A DNA stretch of 64,000 nucleotides from a virus: IMG/VR virus record IMGVR_UViG_3300018080_000149, positions 23,401 through 87,400 of that record. One strand, given 5' to 3'. The position numbers were made by a program, and so were the translations under genes. The notes beneath the pieces are model-generated. The model did no database searches, was not told the DNA's origin, and worked only from the letters and a program-made list of their open reading frames with translations. This document shows positions 34,762-42,822 of the stretch, piece by piece (positions within the stretch are counted from its first letter, which is position 1; each line of letters starts with the position of its first letter).

Positions 34762-35177
34762 TTGAGTTCCAACTTTGCCTGATTCTCATGGCGTCTGATG
34801 ATGGCGTCGAGAATCCCCTTGATGTCTGGTTCCTTCCAGTTTGGGGGCTTCAGTATCTTGCCATCTTCTCTGACAGGTCCGCCGACCTTTTCCATGTTGG
34901 CGCGGTGAACTTCCTCGAAGAATGGTTCGATGTCGATGCCCATTGTTGACGCGGCCCCATACGTGACGTACAGGAGATCCGCGAGGGCGTCGATAGCCTT
35001 GTCCCATTCCAGCTTGCACTCATCGTCCTCATAGACGGCGTCGGCGAACTCTTCCGATTCCTCGTAGATGAGGTCGACTCTGAGATCTGCTGGATAGCCG
35101 TCGAACGTTGGCCTAGAGGGAACGTATTGTCCCGTCGCCTTCATGAACTCCTCGACCATCTTTTGATGCTTGTTCAT
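34758..35177 (-). CDS. MazG-like all-alpha NTP pyrophosphohydrolase
   Basis: 139 residues from ATG 35177. Motif EESEEFADAVYEDD followed by DALADLLYVTYGAA matches the E-E-x2-E...D-x2-D metal site of MazG/HisE-like enzymes. HRANMEKVGGP and the late GKILKPPNWKEPDI are typical of phage members. Such enzymes hydrolyse dNTPs or (p)ppGpp-related nucleotides. A role in nucleotide clean-up fits the DNA-modifying life style. Confidence 0.78.
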   Translation of the reverse strand: MNKHQKMVEEFMKATGQYVPSRPTFDGYPADLRVDLIYEESEEFADAVYEDDECKLEWDKAIDALADLLYVTYGAASTMGIDIEPFFEEVHRANMEKVGGPVREDGKILKPPNWKEPDIKGILDAIIRRHENQAKLELK

Positions 35178-35380
35178 GGCTTCACCGTGTCTTGTCGGAA
35201 CTTCAACCAAGAGTCACACACCTTGTCAAACCATGTGACGTGGACAGAGGCTAGGCGCTTCCACACCTTGAAATAAGGCGGGAACCTTTGCTCCAGGCGA
35301 ACAACGCCGGAACCTTCGTAGTGGATAAACCGAAACCGTCCAGGTTTGTCGGTCAACTCCCATGCTGTAACTCTAGCCAT
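35174..35380 (-). CDS. Small hypothetical protein
   Basis: 68 residues starting MARVTAWELTDKPGRFRFI; AGGAGGGG lies six bases upstream inside the preceding gene. Aromatic-rich beta segment and a basic C-terminus. Function unknown. Confidence 0.48.
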   Translation of the reverse strand: MARVTAWELTDKPGRFRFIHYEGSGVVRLEQRFPPYFKVWKRLASVHVTWFDKVCDSWLKFRQDTVKP

Positions 35381-35718
35381 CACATACCCCTCCTCATGAT
35401 AGGCTTAGGTGGGATCTTTGGGCTTGGCGGAGACTCTCCACCTCTGTAGTCGGAGAACCATACGGGCTTGAATGCGTCGTATGTTTCCCTGGACAACAGG
35501 TAGAAAGCTAGTCCGTTGATCGGAACCTTTTTCAAGTCGTCAACGGTCAGCTTTCTTCCGATGAGCTTTTCGAGGCACCCCAGGTGTAGGACACCGCCAC
35601 GCTTCTCCAAGCCTGACTCCTTCCACACAGAGTCAAGTACCATGTACTGCTCTGAGACGTAACCGCCACATTCGTTACAGTCCAGGTACTTATTGAACGG
35701 TCTGCGTTGTCTGCCCAT
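35380..35718 (-). CDS. Cys-containing small protein
   Basis: 112 residues. CNECGGYV near residue 14 and HLGC near residue 45 form a possible zinc site (recombination-protein or HNH-like treble clef start). Pro-rich C-terminus. Function unknown. Confidence 0.5.
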   Translation of the reverse strand: MGRQRRPFNKYLDCNECGGYVSEQYMVLDSVWKESGLEKRGGVLHLGCLEKLIGRKLTVDDLKKVPINGLAFYLLSRETYDAFKPVWFSDYRGGESPPSPKIPPKPIMRRGM

Positions 35719-36179
35719 CAGAACGCCTCCTGGTCGTGTATCCCGAGTTTCTTCGCCACCTTCTCGGTGAACTGAGGTACGTGTATTGCTAGATAGGAAC
35801 AGATCCTCACGCGAGAATCCTTCATACCCGCCCCAGGGTACATCCTGGCCCAGGTCTCATACCTAGCGCACTCTTCGTGGTTCGGACACTCCTCGTCACA
35901 GTCCGAGACGCCAACACATCGGACACCAGCTTGGCGACCGTACCAGCCTCGTAGGACTGCATCTATCAGAATGGAGCCGAGTTCGTAGTGGTCCTGTGTG
36001 ATCTGACAAAAATCAAGTTGCGACTCCAGCTCCCGCTGGAGCCCCAGAGCCCTTCGTAGGCGAGAATCATTGTCTGGAAACTCCGATATATCATCCATGA
36101 TATTGCGGAGCCATTTATCCCAGGTAATGAACGGTCGTTCTACGAAAGGCTCTGGGACGACGTCTTTGGCTTTTGCCAT
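35718..36179 (-). CDS. Cys-rich hypothetical protein
   Basis: 153 residues. CVGVSDCDEECPNHEEC (about residues 88-105) is a tight Cys/His cluster able to bind zinc or Fe-S. Helical N-terminal half. Coupled by one-base overlaps to both neighbours. Function unknown. Confidence 0.5.
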   Translation of the reverse strand: MAKAKDVVPEPFVERPFITWDKWLRNIMDDISEFPDNDSRLRRALGLQRELESQLDFCQITQDHYELGSILIDAVLRGWYGRQAGVRCVGVSDCDEECPNHEECARYETWARMYPGAGMKDSRVRICSYLAIHVPQFTEKVAKKLGIHDQEAF

Positions 36180-36472
36180 CAGTCCTGGTAATCCTCGTCC
36201 TCTGGCTCCTCGGGCTTTAGCGTCGTCGCGATGGACGAGATCTCAACCCCAGAGACCGCTGGACGATTGGCGAACTGCGACATGACATCGGTGATCGTGT
36301 GACCCCCGATAGCCAAGCCTGTCAAACCGAGAACGAACGTCATGACCTGCTCAGACGTGAACGTCACCGTACCCGTCAAAGCGAAAGTCGTGAAGACCGC
36401 TGCGGCGAGAACCGTGTACCAGAACTTACGGCTCAGCCAGAAAACTCCCTCTTCGTTCTTTTGCTCGCTCAT
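36179..36472 (-). CDS. Holin candidate (two membrane segments)
   Basis: 97 residues. Hydrophobic segments at about 15-33 (FWYTVLAAAVFTTFALTGTV) and 42-60 (VMTFVLGLTGLAIGGHTI), a short polar N-terminus and an acidic C-terminus. This is the usual shape of class II holins. It is encoded beside a small lipobox peptide, and an exported transglycosylase lies 5 kb downstream. Confirmed only by topology. Confidence 0.5.
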   Translation of the reverse strand: MSEQKNEEGVFWLSRKFWYTVLAAAVFTTFALTGTVTFTSEQVMTFVLGLTGLAIGGHTITDVMSQFANRPAVSGVEISSIATTLKPEEPEDEDYQD

Positions 36473-36546
36473 TGAGCTACCTCCCTCTTCTGTAGTAGGT
36501 CATCAACCATTAGACAACCAACCACGACCAAAACCGTCAGGAACAT
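36469..36546 (-). CDS. 25-residue lipobox or membrane peptide
   Basis: GGAGGT precedes the ATG by 9 bases. MFLTVLVVVGC gives a lipobox-like VVGC after a hydrophobic core, then VDDLLQKREVAQ. It overlaps the holin candidate start by 4 bases. Very short, so tentative; a spanin-like lysis role is possible. Confidence 0.35.
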   Translation of the reverse strand: MFLTVLVVVGCLMVDDLLQKREVAQ

Positions 36547-36877
36547 GCTTGTCAACCTCCACCTTTGGCGCTTGGGTAAGCGGATACCTAATATCGACCT
36601 CGTCCTCGTGGACAGTGCCGAACATAGCTTTCGTGAGATATGTAGTAGAAGGACCAGACAGTTTTGGCCTATCCTTCTTTGCCCATATAGGACACAACAA
36701 GTCAACACGCTTGGGGAACGTCACATCGCCCGTAACTGAGCGAAGTGCCCCATGGTATCTAAGAGTATTCCACGACCATTCATCGCAAATATCAATCCGA
36801 GGCGGCGGGACAGGGAACCAACCCATACCCAACACAGCGGAAAACAATCTATTTGCGTTTGATCTTGATCGTGACAC
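36503..36877 (-). CDS. Hypothetical protein
   Basis: 124 residues from a GTG five bases after AGGGAGG, inside the end of the upstream gene (28-base overlap). No clear domain; a Trp/Pro-rich middle (GWFPVPPPRIDICDEWSW). Function unknown. Confidence 0.48.
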   Translation of the reverse strand: MSRSRSNANRLFSAVLGMGWFPVPPPRIDICDEWSWNTLRYHGALRSVTGDVTFPKRVDLLCPIWAKKDRPKLSGPSTTYLTKAMFGTVHEDEVDIRYPLTQAPKVEVDKHVPDGFGRGWLSNG

Positions 36878-37199
36878 TCTTACCTCCCTGGCTTGGGTGG
36901 AGACCAGCTTTCATGAGTGCTCGTCTGTGTTCACGATAGGGCTTCAGCCCACACGTCATACAGATGAGATGGGGTTCGCCGCTTTGCCTTATCAACACAT
37001 TGAGGTAGCGCTTCTTACCACACAACGGACACCGACCATTTCGACATGGTGGTATCTCAAAGCTGCGATCTTTACGCCGGGCCTCTATACGCTGAATAAG
37101 CGCCCTCATCTCAGCCTTTGCCTCTTTCGAGGTTATGTTGACCGGATCAGGCTTCACGACGACCTTGACACGCTTGTTCTTGCGTATCGAGATCTTCAT
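36849..37199 (-). CDS. Zinc-ribbon protein with KIxI-type basic ends
   Basis: 116 residues. Four-Cys ribbon (CPLCGKKRYL...CMTCGLKP) near residues 57-84. Both ends are short alternating Lys/Ile-Val stretches (MKISIRKNKRVKVVVK; VTIKIKRK), as in several other proteins here. First gene after promoter P6. Confidence 0.55.
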   Translation of the reverse strand: MKISIRKNKRVKVVVKPDPVNITSKEAKAEMRALIQRIEARRKDRSFEIPPCRNGRCPLCGKKRYLNVLIRQSGEPHLICMTCGLKPYREHRRALMKAGLHPSQGGKSVTIKIKRK

Positions 37200-37221
37200 A
37201 GTACCTCCCTCATTACTAACT

Positions 37222-37251
37222 TACATGTCCTGGCGAGAGGGTATCACGAGA
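37222..37251 (-). promoter_or_regulatory. Promoter P6 (18-base spacer family)
   Basis: Minus strand: TCTCGT, 18 bases, CATGTA. A variant of the six-member family. It lies in the gap upstream of the zinc-ribbon gene and could drive the holin/accessory run. Confidence 0.45.
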
Positions 37252-37276
37252 GGAAGTTACTGTGTAGGGAATACAC

Positions 37277-38011
37277 CTACCCTTCGTCAGCCTCTCTGCT
37301 AAGATTGGCCTTTCTGACCAAGTCGGCCACCTTGGAATGGTCCTGTGGGTTTGACTTGGCCAATGACTCTATGTGCTGGTAGACGACATCCATGTCGCCC
37401 TCTTCGATCCCAGTAGCGTGAGATGACGCGCCTTGTGCTTGAGACTGATTGACGTTCACTGTAACACCCTGTTGAGTGTCTGGGTCCGTCATAGCCATAG
37501 CCAAGCGTGCGTTGGCTTGAAACTCGCGACTGAATGTAGCGAAGTCCTGTACTGTTGGTTCCTCGGCTATCTTCTCAGCTAGTGCTCGTTCATTAGAAGG
37601 AAGGTTTGGATTATCAAGCGCCATCGCGGCCCGAGTACGAGCTATGAAGCGCTGACCAGCCATACCTGCGGAAGCGCTACTGATCTGAATAAGATTAGCG
37701 GCCCTCTCCGTCAGCTTCCCGTCTTGAATTTCTAGAGCTTTGTGCAGAATCCTGGCGCGTCGCCTGTACAGAGGCTCGATCTCCCTAGCGGGGTCGCCTT
37801 CCTCAATGTACTTATGTACTGTTGTGCGAGAAACTCCAAGTGTAGACGCTATAGCCCCCTCTGACATGTCCTGACAATAGAGGTCGAACATCTCCGCCAC
37901 TACATGTAGTGAGAGTTTGCGCCGCTTCTTTACCTCTGGAACGATCTTTAGCTTCACCTTCTTAGGCTTCGCCTCTTTGGGCTTCACCCTCGGTTTTATC
38001 TTTATCTTCAT
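37277..38011 (-). CDS. Helix-turn-helix DNA-binding protein
   Basis: 244 residues. Basic leader MKIKIKPRVKPKEAKPKK, then a resolvase/transposase-type HTH (MSEGAIASTLGVSRTTVHKY, residues 49-68). The remainder is helical with an acidic C-terminus. It could be a regulator, a terminase small subunit (none is visible elsewhere in the window) or a reader of the GATC palindromes. Its first 50 bases overlap the end of folE2 in another frame. Confidence 0.58.
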   Translation of the reverse strand: MKIKIKPRVKPKEAKPKKVKLKIVPEVKKRRKLSLHVVAEMFDLYCQDMSEGAIASTLGVSRTTVHKYIEEGDPAREIEPLYRRRARILHKALEIQDGKLTERAANLIQISSASAGMAGQRFIARTRAAMALDNPNLPSNERALAEKIAEEPTVQDFATFSREFQANARLAMAMTDPDTQQGVTVNVNQSQAQGASSHATGIEEGDMDVVYQHIESLAKSNPQDHSKVADLVRKANLSREADEG

Positions 38012-38786
38012 GTGCTACCCATTCGGCCATAGCCTCGACGTTATGAGGGTGTATACTCTCATAACTCGTTGCAGTGACTTCGACCCGTCTGGCTAGCTGT
38101 CCAACTCGTCGTATGCTGGCTTCTAGAGTGGCTCTGACCACGTCCTCGACGAACATGGGATTACTAAAGCCGTCGTCAACCACACGCTTTTCGTCTTCCC
38201 TGCGAAGTACAGAAAAGACAGGGGCGGAGCCTCTAACACTATCTACCAGCGATTCGAGCCAAACTGTATTAGGTGCAGACGATTCGGCCACAACGCTTAC
38301 ATCACAGCGTTGGGAGTGAGCGGCCACTCCTCCACTAAGTTCTAGACTGCAAGGACACACCGTCATAACGGGAACTGTAACGCCGGAAGTTGTTACTCCT
38401 GTAGTGCCGACAGACTCATACTCCAGAAATGCGGGAATGTACACCTCAAAAGGTATTCCCGACTCTGGGCTGGTCCTGTCAACGCGATACAGAAAGTCCA
38501 TCCTAGCCCTAGCAATCGCTGTGTCCATAGACTGTCGTAGCTGGGCCACCAAAGCGGGGAGAATAGGACTAGCCTTTCTCACGACCCTGAGCGCACGAAG
38601 GAAGCGACTCATATGAGCGCCTCTAGAGTAGCAACTCAGGTGAGCTGACATAGTGAACACAGCGTCTACGTGTTGATCTTTGCCCGTTTGTGACCTGAGG
38701 ATAATCCGCTTATGTACGGACTTCACTGTCACAACCAGAGGTATGCCCCTCTGATCGGATTCCGACTGTACGTCTGGTAGTTTCAT
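37962..38786 (-). CDS. folE2: GTP cyclohydrolase IB (FolE2)
   Basis: 274 residues. MKLPDVQSESDQRGIPL is the family start. CPCS (residues 144-147) supplies the metal-binding Cys, HSQR follows (157-160), and ESIHPHNVEA near the C-terminus matches the conserved end. FolE2 turns GTP into dihydroneopterin triphosphate, the first step of the 7-deazaguanine path. The C-terminal charged tail overlaps the HTH gene. Finding the Cys-dependent FolE2 form rather than zinc FolE in a phage is less usual. Confidence 0.9.
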   Translation of the reverse strand: MKLPDVQSESDQRGIPLVVTVKSVHKRIILRSQTGKDQHVDAVFTMSAHLSCYSRGAHMSRFLRALRVVRKASPILPALVAQLRQSMDTAIARARMDFLYRVDRTSPESGIPFEVYIPAFLEYESVGTTGVTTSGVTVPVMTVCPCSLELSGGVAAHSQRCDVSVVAESSAPNTVWLESLVDSVRGSAPVFSVLRREDEKRVVDDGFSNPMFVEDVVRATLEASIRRVGQLARRVEVTATSYESIHPHNVEAMAEWVAHEDKDKTEGEAQRGEA

Positions 38787-38792
38787 GGTTGC

Positions 38793-39863
38793 TCACGAGA
38801 AAAGGAAGTAGGCGTCGTAAAGCTCGCCGTTCCCAAAGGACGACACATCCAAAAGGATCTCGACCCGGTACATCTTTGTGGAACCAGTCTTTAGGTCACC
38901 AGGAGCCACACCAACAGGTATGACTGATGACACGACATTTGTCGGATTGGGTGTGCCTATGACGTTCACAAGAGAGTTTGTCACAACCTCACTGTCTGTA
39001 ATGTTGTACAATCTGGCGTCAATACGTGCGCTCCCGGTATCAGCTATCACAGCGCCAAACTGGACGTTTGTGAATGAGATACCCATAGACGCAAAATCTA
39101 ACGGCCTCATAAGAGCCACAATTGTCCAAAAGCCTACAGAATAGGCGGATTGTTGATTACAGAAAGGGGTACTGGACAACGGAAAGTGAACAGCAGGGTA
39201 CACACCACCACCGCCACCACCCGGTATTGTGACGTTGGCTTTACCACCCCCAGCATCGGAAGCTGTAACGCCAGCGCCAGTGAAGTTGATAGTGTCAAAA
39301 TTGCCAAGTGGCGAACCACCGTTCTCAACATCGACACCACCCCCGCCTCCGCCACCCAAAAGGGGCACAGCTTCACCGGAGCGAAGCTGGTACAGTATCC
39401 TCCATAATTCCTGCTGAGCGCCATGAACATTCTCGGCGCTGTAGTAGTCTTGCCAGTTAGCGTATGTCGCCTCGGAGAACGCTGGGAGGTCCCAGTCACA
39501 CAACTCGTCGCCCCAGCTTGCTGTCCCAAGCGATGGGAAAGAGACAGACGCGACGAGTATTTGGCTGCCTGGTGTGTCATCTCCCATGTCATTCACACGA
39601 AGCTGTACAACGTACCTACCGTATACATCGGCTTCAAGTTCTGCTGTTCTCGTGTTAGCGCCCGAAAGGACGGCTACCGAGCCGGGAGGAGATTCGAGTA
39701 ATGACCATTCGTACTTCACTGCCCCGACGTGTCCATCGTCGGAGTTTGTAAACACAATTGGTTCTGTATTTGTTGCGTGCAAGTCCAGCCCACGGGCTGA
39801 TTTCCCAGCCTGGCCAACCGGCCTTGGTGTGGTCTGAGTGATAACAATGTCAGCCTTGGGCAT
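38793..39863 (-). CDS. Ig/PKD-domain virion decoration or fibre protein
   Basis: 356 residues. The N-terminal 115 residues have the PKD/Ig pattern (YEWSLLESPPGS, TRTAELEADVYGRYVVQLRVND). A Gly-run hinge (GGGGGGG) leads into NFTGAGVTASDAGGGKANVTIPGG, a motif common in phage tail-fibre and capsid-fibre proteins, and a beta-rich C-terminal domain. It probably sits on the outside of the virion. Its place among modification genes is unusual. Confidence 0.6.
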   Translation of the reverse strand: MPKADIVITQTTPRPVGQAGKSARGLDLHATNTEPIVFTNSDDGHVGAVKYEWSLLESPPGSVAVLSGANTRTAELEADVYGRYVVQLRVNDMGDDTPGSQILVASVSFPSLGTASWGDELCDWDLPAFSEATYANWQDYYSAENVHGAQQELWRILYQLRSGEAVPLLGGGGGGGVDVENGGSPLGNFDTINFTGAGVTASDAGGGKANVTIPGGGGGGVYPAVHFPLSSTPFCNQQSAYSVGFWTIVALMRPLDFASMGISFTNVQFGAVIADTGSARIDARLYNITDSEVVTNSLVNVIGTPNPTNVVSSVIPVGVAPGDLKTGSTKMYRVEILLDVSSFGNGELYDAYFLFS

Positions 39864-39871
39864 TTCGCCTC

Positions 39872-40546
39872 CTACGGATTGTTTACGTACTTGTGACCTT
39901 GAATAGACAGCCTCGGGCGGTAGCCTGTGATCTCTTCATAGATCTCAGCACAGCGCTTTACACCCTTCATAGCGTTCCACTCAATCGGCCACTGTGGCTG
40001 GAAGTACACCCTACTTGGGTCTGCACCAAAGTCTAGGACCTGACGCGCTATCCCCTCAGGGGACTCCCAATCACCGGGCACCACATACTTCAAGTGATAT
40101 CGTCCTGGGTCTTCCATGTATCGGACAGGAAAACCGGCCTTCGGCGATATGACTGTGTGGTGGTTCAACAGAGCTTGTATTGCAGACGAGCGCGGTTTGA
40201 CACCGTTCGTCTCTATCAGAATCTTCGGCGGCTCAGAAGTAACAAACTGCTTCTGGTATTTACTAAGTACCCGTACTAGTGAGTCGTCTATGTACAACGT
40301 GGGCTCACCGCCAGTCAACAGAATGTGTCTATACTTGGATGGTAATTGCACTTCGAGCCCGGAGATGGAAAGTCTCCTGTCAGCCGCGAGCCCGTAGTCA
40401 CTCCTAGCGTCGGGCTGGTCACACCACGAGCACGTAAGGTTACACCCGGCGAACCGGATAAGCCAGATCGCTAGACCAGCGTGTGGCCCTTCGCCTTGCC
40501 AAGTATCTGCCATCTCTATGACAGGATACTTTTTCACTATTCTCAT
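39872..40546 (-). CDS. queE: 7-carboxy-7-deazaguanine synthase (radical SAM)
   Basis: 224 residues. DTWQGEGPHAG (residues 14-24), RFAGCNLTCSWCD with Cys35, 39, 42 (the QueE C-x3-C-x2-C site) and LLTGGEPTL are diagnostic. It rearranges 6-carboxy-tetrahydropterin into 7-carboxy-7-deazaguanine using SAM and Mg. It supplies the substrate for QueC. A strong terminator follows the next upstream gene (40562-40606), so queE may be expressed from its own start downstream of that stop. Confidence 0.93.
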   Translation of the reverse strand: MRIVKKYPVIEMADTWQGEGPHAGLAIWLIRFAGCNLTCSWCDQPDARSDYGLAADRRLSISGLEVQLPSKYRHILLTGGEPTLYIDDSLVRVLSKYQKQFVTSEPPKILIETNGVKPRSSAIQALLNHHTVISPKAGFPVRYMEDPGRYHLKYVVPGDWESPEGIARQVLDFGADPSRVYFQPQWPIEWNAMKGVKRCAEIYEEITGYRPRLSIQGHKYVNNP

Positions 40547-40561
40547 GGTTCGGCCCTCGCA

Positions 40562-40606
40562 GAAAAAGGATGGGGCGGACTCGTCGGGTCAAAACGAGTC
40601 CGCCCC
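40562..40606 (-). terminator. Intrinsic terminator, 13-bp stem
   Basis: GGGGCGGACTCGT pairs with ACGAGTCCGCCCC around a 9-base loop, followed on the minus strand by CATCCTTTTT. It ends the transcript of the small structural gene at 40628. Confidence 0.85.
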
Positions 40607-40619
40607 CAGGAGGTACAGT

Positions 40620-40634
40620 GATCTGGATCAGATC
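40620..40634. repeat. GATC palindrome at a gene end
   Basis: Minus-strand GATCTGATCCAGATC supplies the TGA stop of the structural gene, just before the terminator hairpin. Confidence 0.65.
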
Positions 40635-41008
40635 ACGACGAAGATGCGAAGGACGTCGGCGAGGTTGTTGAGATCGGCGTCCGTACCGATGGTCAGAGAC
40701 CCGTCAGCGAGCGTAAGCCCGTCAGCCGCGATCATGCCCACAGCGGCGGTCTTGATCTTGAACGCGTGAGCCGCCGTCATACCATAGACAGCGACAAAAG
40801 CGCAATCGGTTGTCTCGTTGACCACGACAGCGAACTTGGGATAGCCGTCGATGTCAACCGTGATATTTGCGCCAGTTCCAACCTCACTCACAGCCTGAAT
40901 CTGGCCAACACGGGACATACCAGCCGCGAGAGCACGGTTGTCAGGGTAAGGAATCTCGGTGGCGGCGAGAAGGGCCGCGATCTTGGTGCGAAGAATGTCA
41001 TCACTCAT
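40628..41008 (-). CDS. Small beta-rich structural protein
   Basis: 126 residues, GAGGGAGA before the ATG. Short helical start (MSDDILRTKIAALLAATEIP), then regular strands (ANITVDIDGYPKFAVVVNE, FVAVYGMTAA). It has its own strong terminator, which suggests abundant expression, as for a decoration protein. No family recognised. Confidence 0.55.
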   Translation of the reverse strand: MSDDILRTKIAALLAATEIPYPDNRALAAGMSRVGQIQAVSEVGTGANITVDIDGYPKFAVVVNETTDCAFVAVYGMTAAHAFKIKTAAVGMIAADGLTLADGSLTIGTDADLNNLADVLRIFVVI

Positions 41009-41846
41009 TGTTGTCTCCCTCGTCCACAATTTCCGCGCCTGAAACAGCACGTAAGGCTAGGACGACAGCCTCGGCGTATGTATCGACCCCAAATAACTCC
41101 TGAGAGTATTGGATCAGCTCCCTCACTTCAGTAGTGCCTGGAAGGGGAACGACAATAGCGGCCCCCCGCGAGGACTCATGGGTCACCTCGTCAGACTCAG
41201 CCGCCCCGAATGGCGTTGCAGAATCATATCGTGACTTGTCCTCTGGAGCCGCCTCGTCAGTAGAACCTGGGTCAAGCGTTGGTGCGCTGTCTAGGTCAGC
41301 CGTGAAAGCGCCAACCAACTCCTCAACAGCGTCGGCCTCTTTGGCCGTAGCGCGTGCAATGTCATCCAAAGACACACCACTAGATGACATGTCATGGATA
41401 AATTCTAGGTACTCTTCGCCTTCAGTATTAGCTGTGATATAATTGAATCGCAACATCGAAAGGTCGGCCTCGGTAGGAGACACAATCTCCCCATCCTTGT
41501 CCGTAAGAACAATGGCGGGCAGGTGTTCAGCCTCCTGAGCTGTGGCCTCATCAAGTCGATGGTGCCCATCAATTAGCTCATAACCACCGTTTTTCGCTGG
41601 AATGACCATGATCGGATCACGAAACCCCAAGCGAGACACGGAATCTTTCAGCGCCGCTACTTGCGAAAAGTCCATACGACGAAACCTCTTCCGTCGTAGC
41701 TTCAAGTCACTTACAGAAACCTCCCCCACGATCATACCACCAGGCAGTTTTACGAATTCACCTGGTGACAACTCGCGAGCTTGAGGAGGCTTCACTTTGA
41801 TGCGTACTTTTCTCTTCCTATTCTTCTTCGTCGTTTTCAGCTTCAA
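41001..41846 (-). CDS. ParB-like protein next to DpdA
   Basis: 281 residues from a TTG six bases after GGAGGG, which places the basic leader MKLKTTKKNRKRKVRIKVK at the N-terminus. Residues 45-105 have the ParB/Srx fold: a positional start VSVSDLKLRR, LGFRDPIMV and the box II-like DGHHRLDEA (93-101). No HTH is obvious after it. ParB/Srx-like proteins act as CTP-dependent clamps, nucleases or kinases. The gene overlaps the end of the transglycosylase gene by 29 bases, which ties the two in expression. Confidence 0.7.
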   Translation of the reverse strand: MKLKTTKKNRKRKVRIKVKPPQARELSPGEFVKLPGGMIVGEVSVSDLKLRRKRFRRMDFSQVAALKDSVSRLGFRDPIMVIPAKNGGYELIDGHHRLDEATAQEAEHLPAIVLTDKDGEIVSPTEADLSMLRFNYITANTEGEEYLEFIHDMSSSGVSLDDIARATAKEADAVEELVGAFTADLDSAPTLDPGSTDEAAPEDKSRYDSATPFGAAESDEVTHESSRGAAIVVPLPGTTEVRELIQYSQELFGVDTYAEAVVLALRAVSGAEIVDEGDNNE

Positions 41847-42822
41847 AGCGACCCTCCAATTGCGCCTCCCAATCGAAGCCCCGGAGCCGCCAATACGTAG
41901 TGTAATAGCGAGCCATGTCAGCGAACACTTTTGCCTGATCAAGGAAGATGGCGTGGTTGTCAGCCCGAGGGCGGCCTTTCACCATCTTGCGGCCCACCAC
42001 GTCAAGCGGCTTGAGCTTTGAACCGTGGCCTTGAATCTTGAGAATGTTTTTGGCTACAGCAGTTGCGCCTTTTTTCTTTACTAGGCCCTTACCAGCGTCG
42101 ACTCTCACAATGTCACCCGTCGTCTGGTCAAAGACCATAGCGCCGCCAAAGTGGAGCGCTTGTTGCCAGGTAACGGAGTCACAGGAGTAGAAAGGAACTT
42201 TCTTGAGTACACTTGGTCTCGTTACCGCATAGCCGTGTAGCTTTACCCCTTTTAGGTAACATAGCTCCGCTGCCATAGCGGCGACCTCGACCAGCTTGTC
42301 TAGCTGTGTCGCCTTAGTCTGCATCGTCATACCAATGTAGTACACGTCAGGATGAGCTACCAACACCTCGATAGAGTCGTCGGCGTTTGTCATATGTGAC
42401 GCAAACACAACTGGTACTCCGGTCTGTTCCTGAAATGGGAACATGTACTTGTCACGCCAGCGTTTGACAACGTCCATCCCGTAAAGTTCTTGCAGATCTA
42501 GCTCAGCTACACCAGCGAGCGGGATGTCATTGTCAACTAGCCAGTAACAAGCGCCAAGGTGCGATTCAATTACCTTTTCACACTCCTCGATGGCTAAGGA
42601 CTTTCCGCCATGTTTGAAGAACTTTGACTTGATGATAAATGCCCCGGAATCGACGAACAGCCTATCAGGTGACAGGGCTTGACAAGCCAAGTCGAGTATC
42701 CGGGCGCGAGACGGAGCTTTGCCGTTACACGTCAGGAGTAGGTTGACAGGAAAACCAATCTCTCCTATTTCTTTGTAACGAGACACGACAGGGGAAGCCT
42801 CGTCAGCTATGTAGACGTGCAT
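41818..42822 (-). CDS. dpdA: DNA guanine transglycosylase (DpdA-type TGT)
   Basis: 334 residues from the ATG in TGATG. VDSGAF (residues 57-62) corresponds to the base-binding Asp motif of tRNA-guanine transglycosylases. HGYAVTRPSVL (195-205) and YSCDSVTW (212-219) match the segment of phage DpdA proteins holding the likely nucleophile Asp215. DpdA swaps G in DNA for a 7-deazaguanine made by the Que enzymes. The last 15 residues are acidic. Which derivative is inserted cannot be read from the sequence. Confidence 0.85.
   Translation of the reverse strand: MHVYIADEASPVVSRYKEIGEIGFPVNLLLTCNGKAPSRARILDLACQALSPDRLFVDSGAFIIKSKFFKHGGKSLAIEECEKVIESHLGACYWLVDNDIPLAGVAELDLQELYGMDVVKRWRDKYMFPFQEQTGVPVVFASHMTNADDSIEVLVAHPDVYYIGMTMQTKATQLDKLVEVAAMAAELCYLKGVKLHGYAVTRPSVLKKVPFYSCDSVTWQQALHFGGAMVFDQTTGDIVRVDAGKGLVKKKGATAVAKNILKIQGHGSKLKPLDVVGRKMVKGRPRADNHAIFLDQAKVFADMARYYTTYWRLRGFDWEAQLEGRFEAENDEEE

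Noticed and set aside
36469-36708. Longer 79-codon version of the 25-residue peptide gene
   Set aside because: The first 54 codons lie inside another gene and have no ribosome site; only the internal ATG is supported.
36342-37382. 346-codon open frame on the plus strand
   Set aside because: It runs across three or four minus-strand genes with good ribosome sites and a zinc ribbon; its sequence has no domain pattern.
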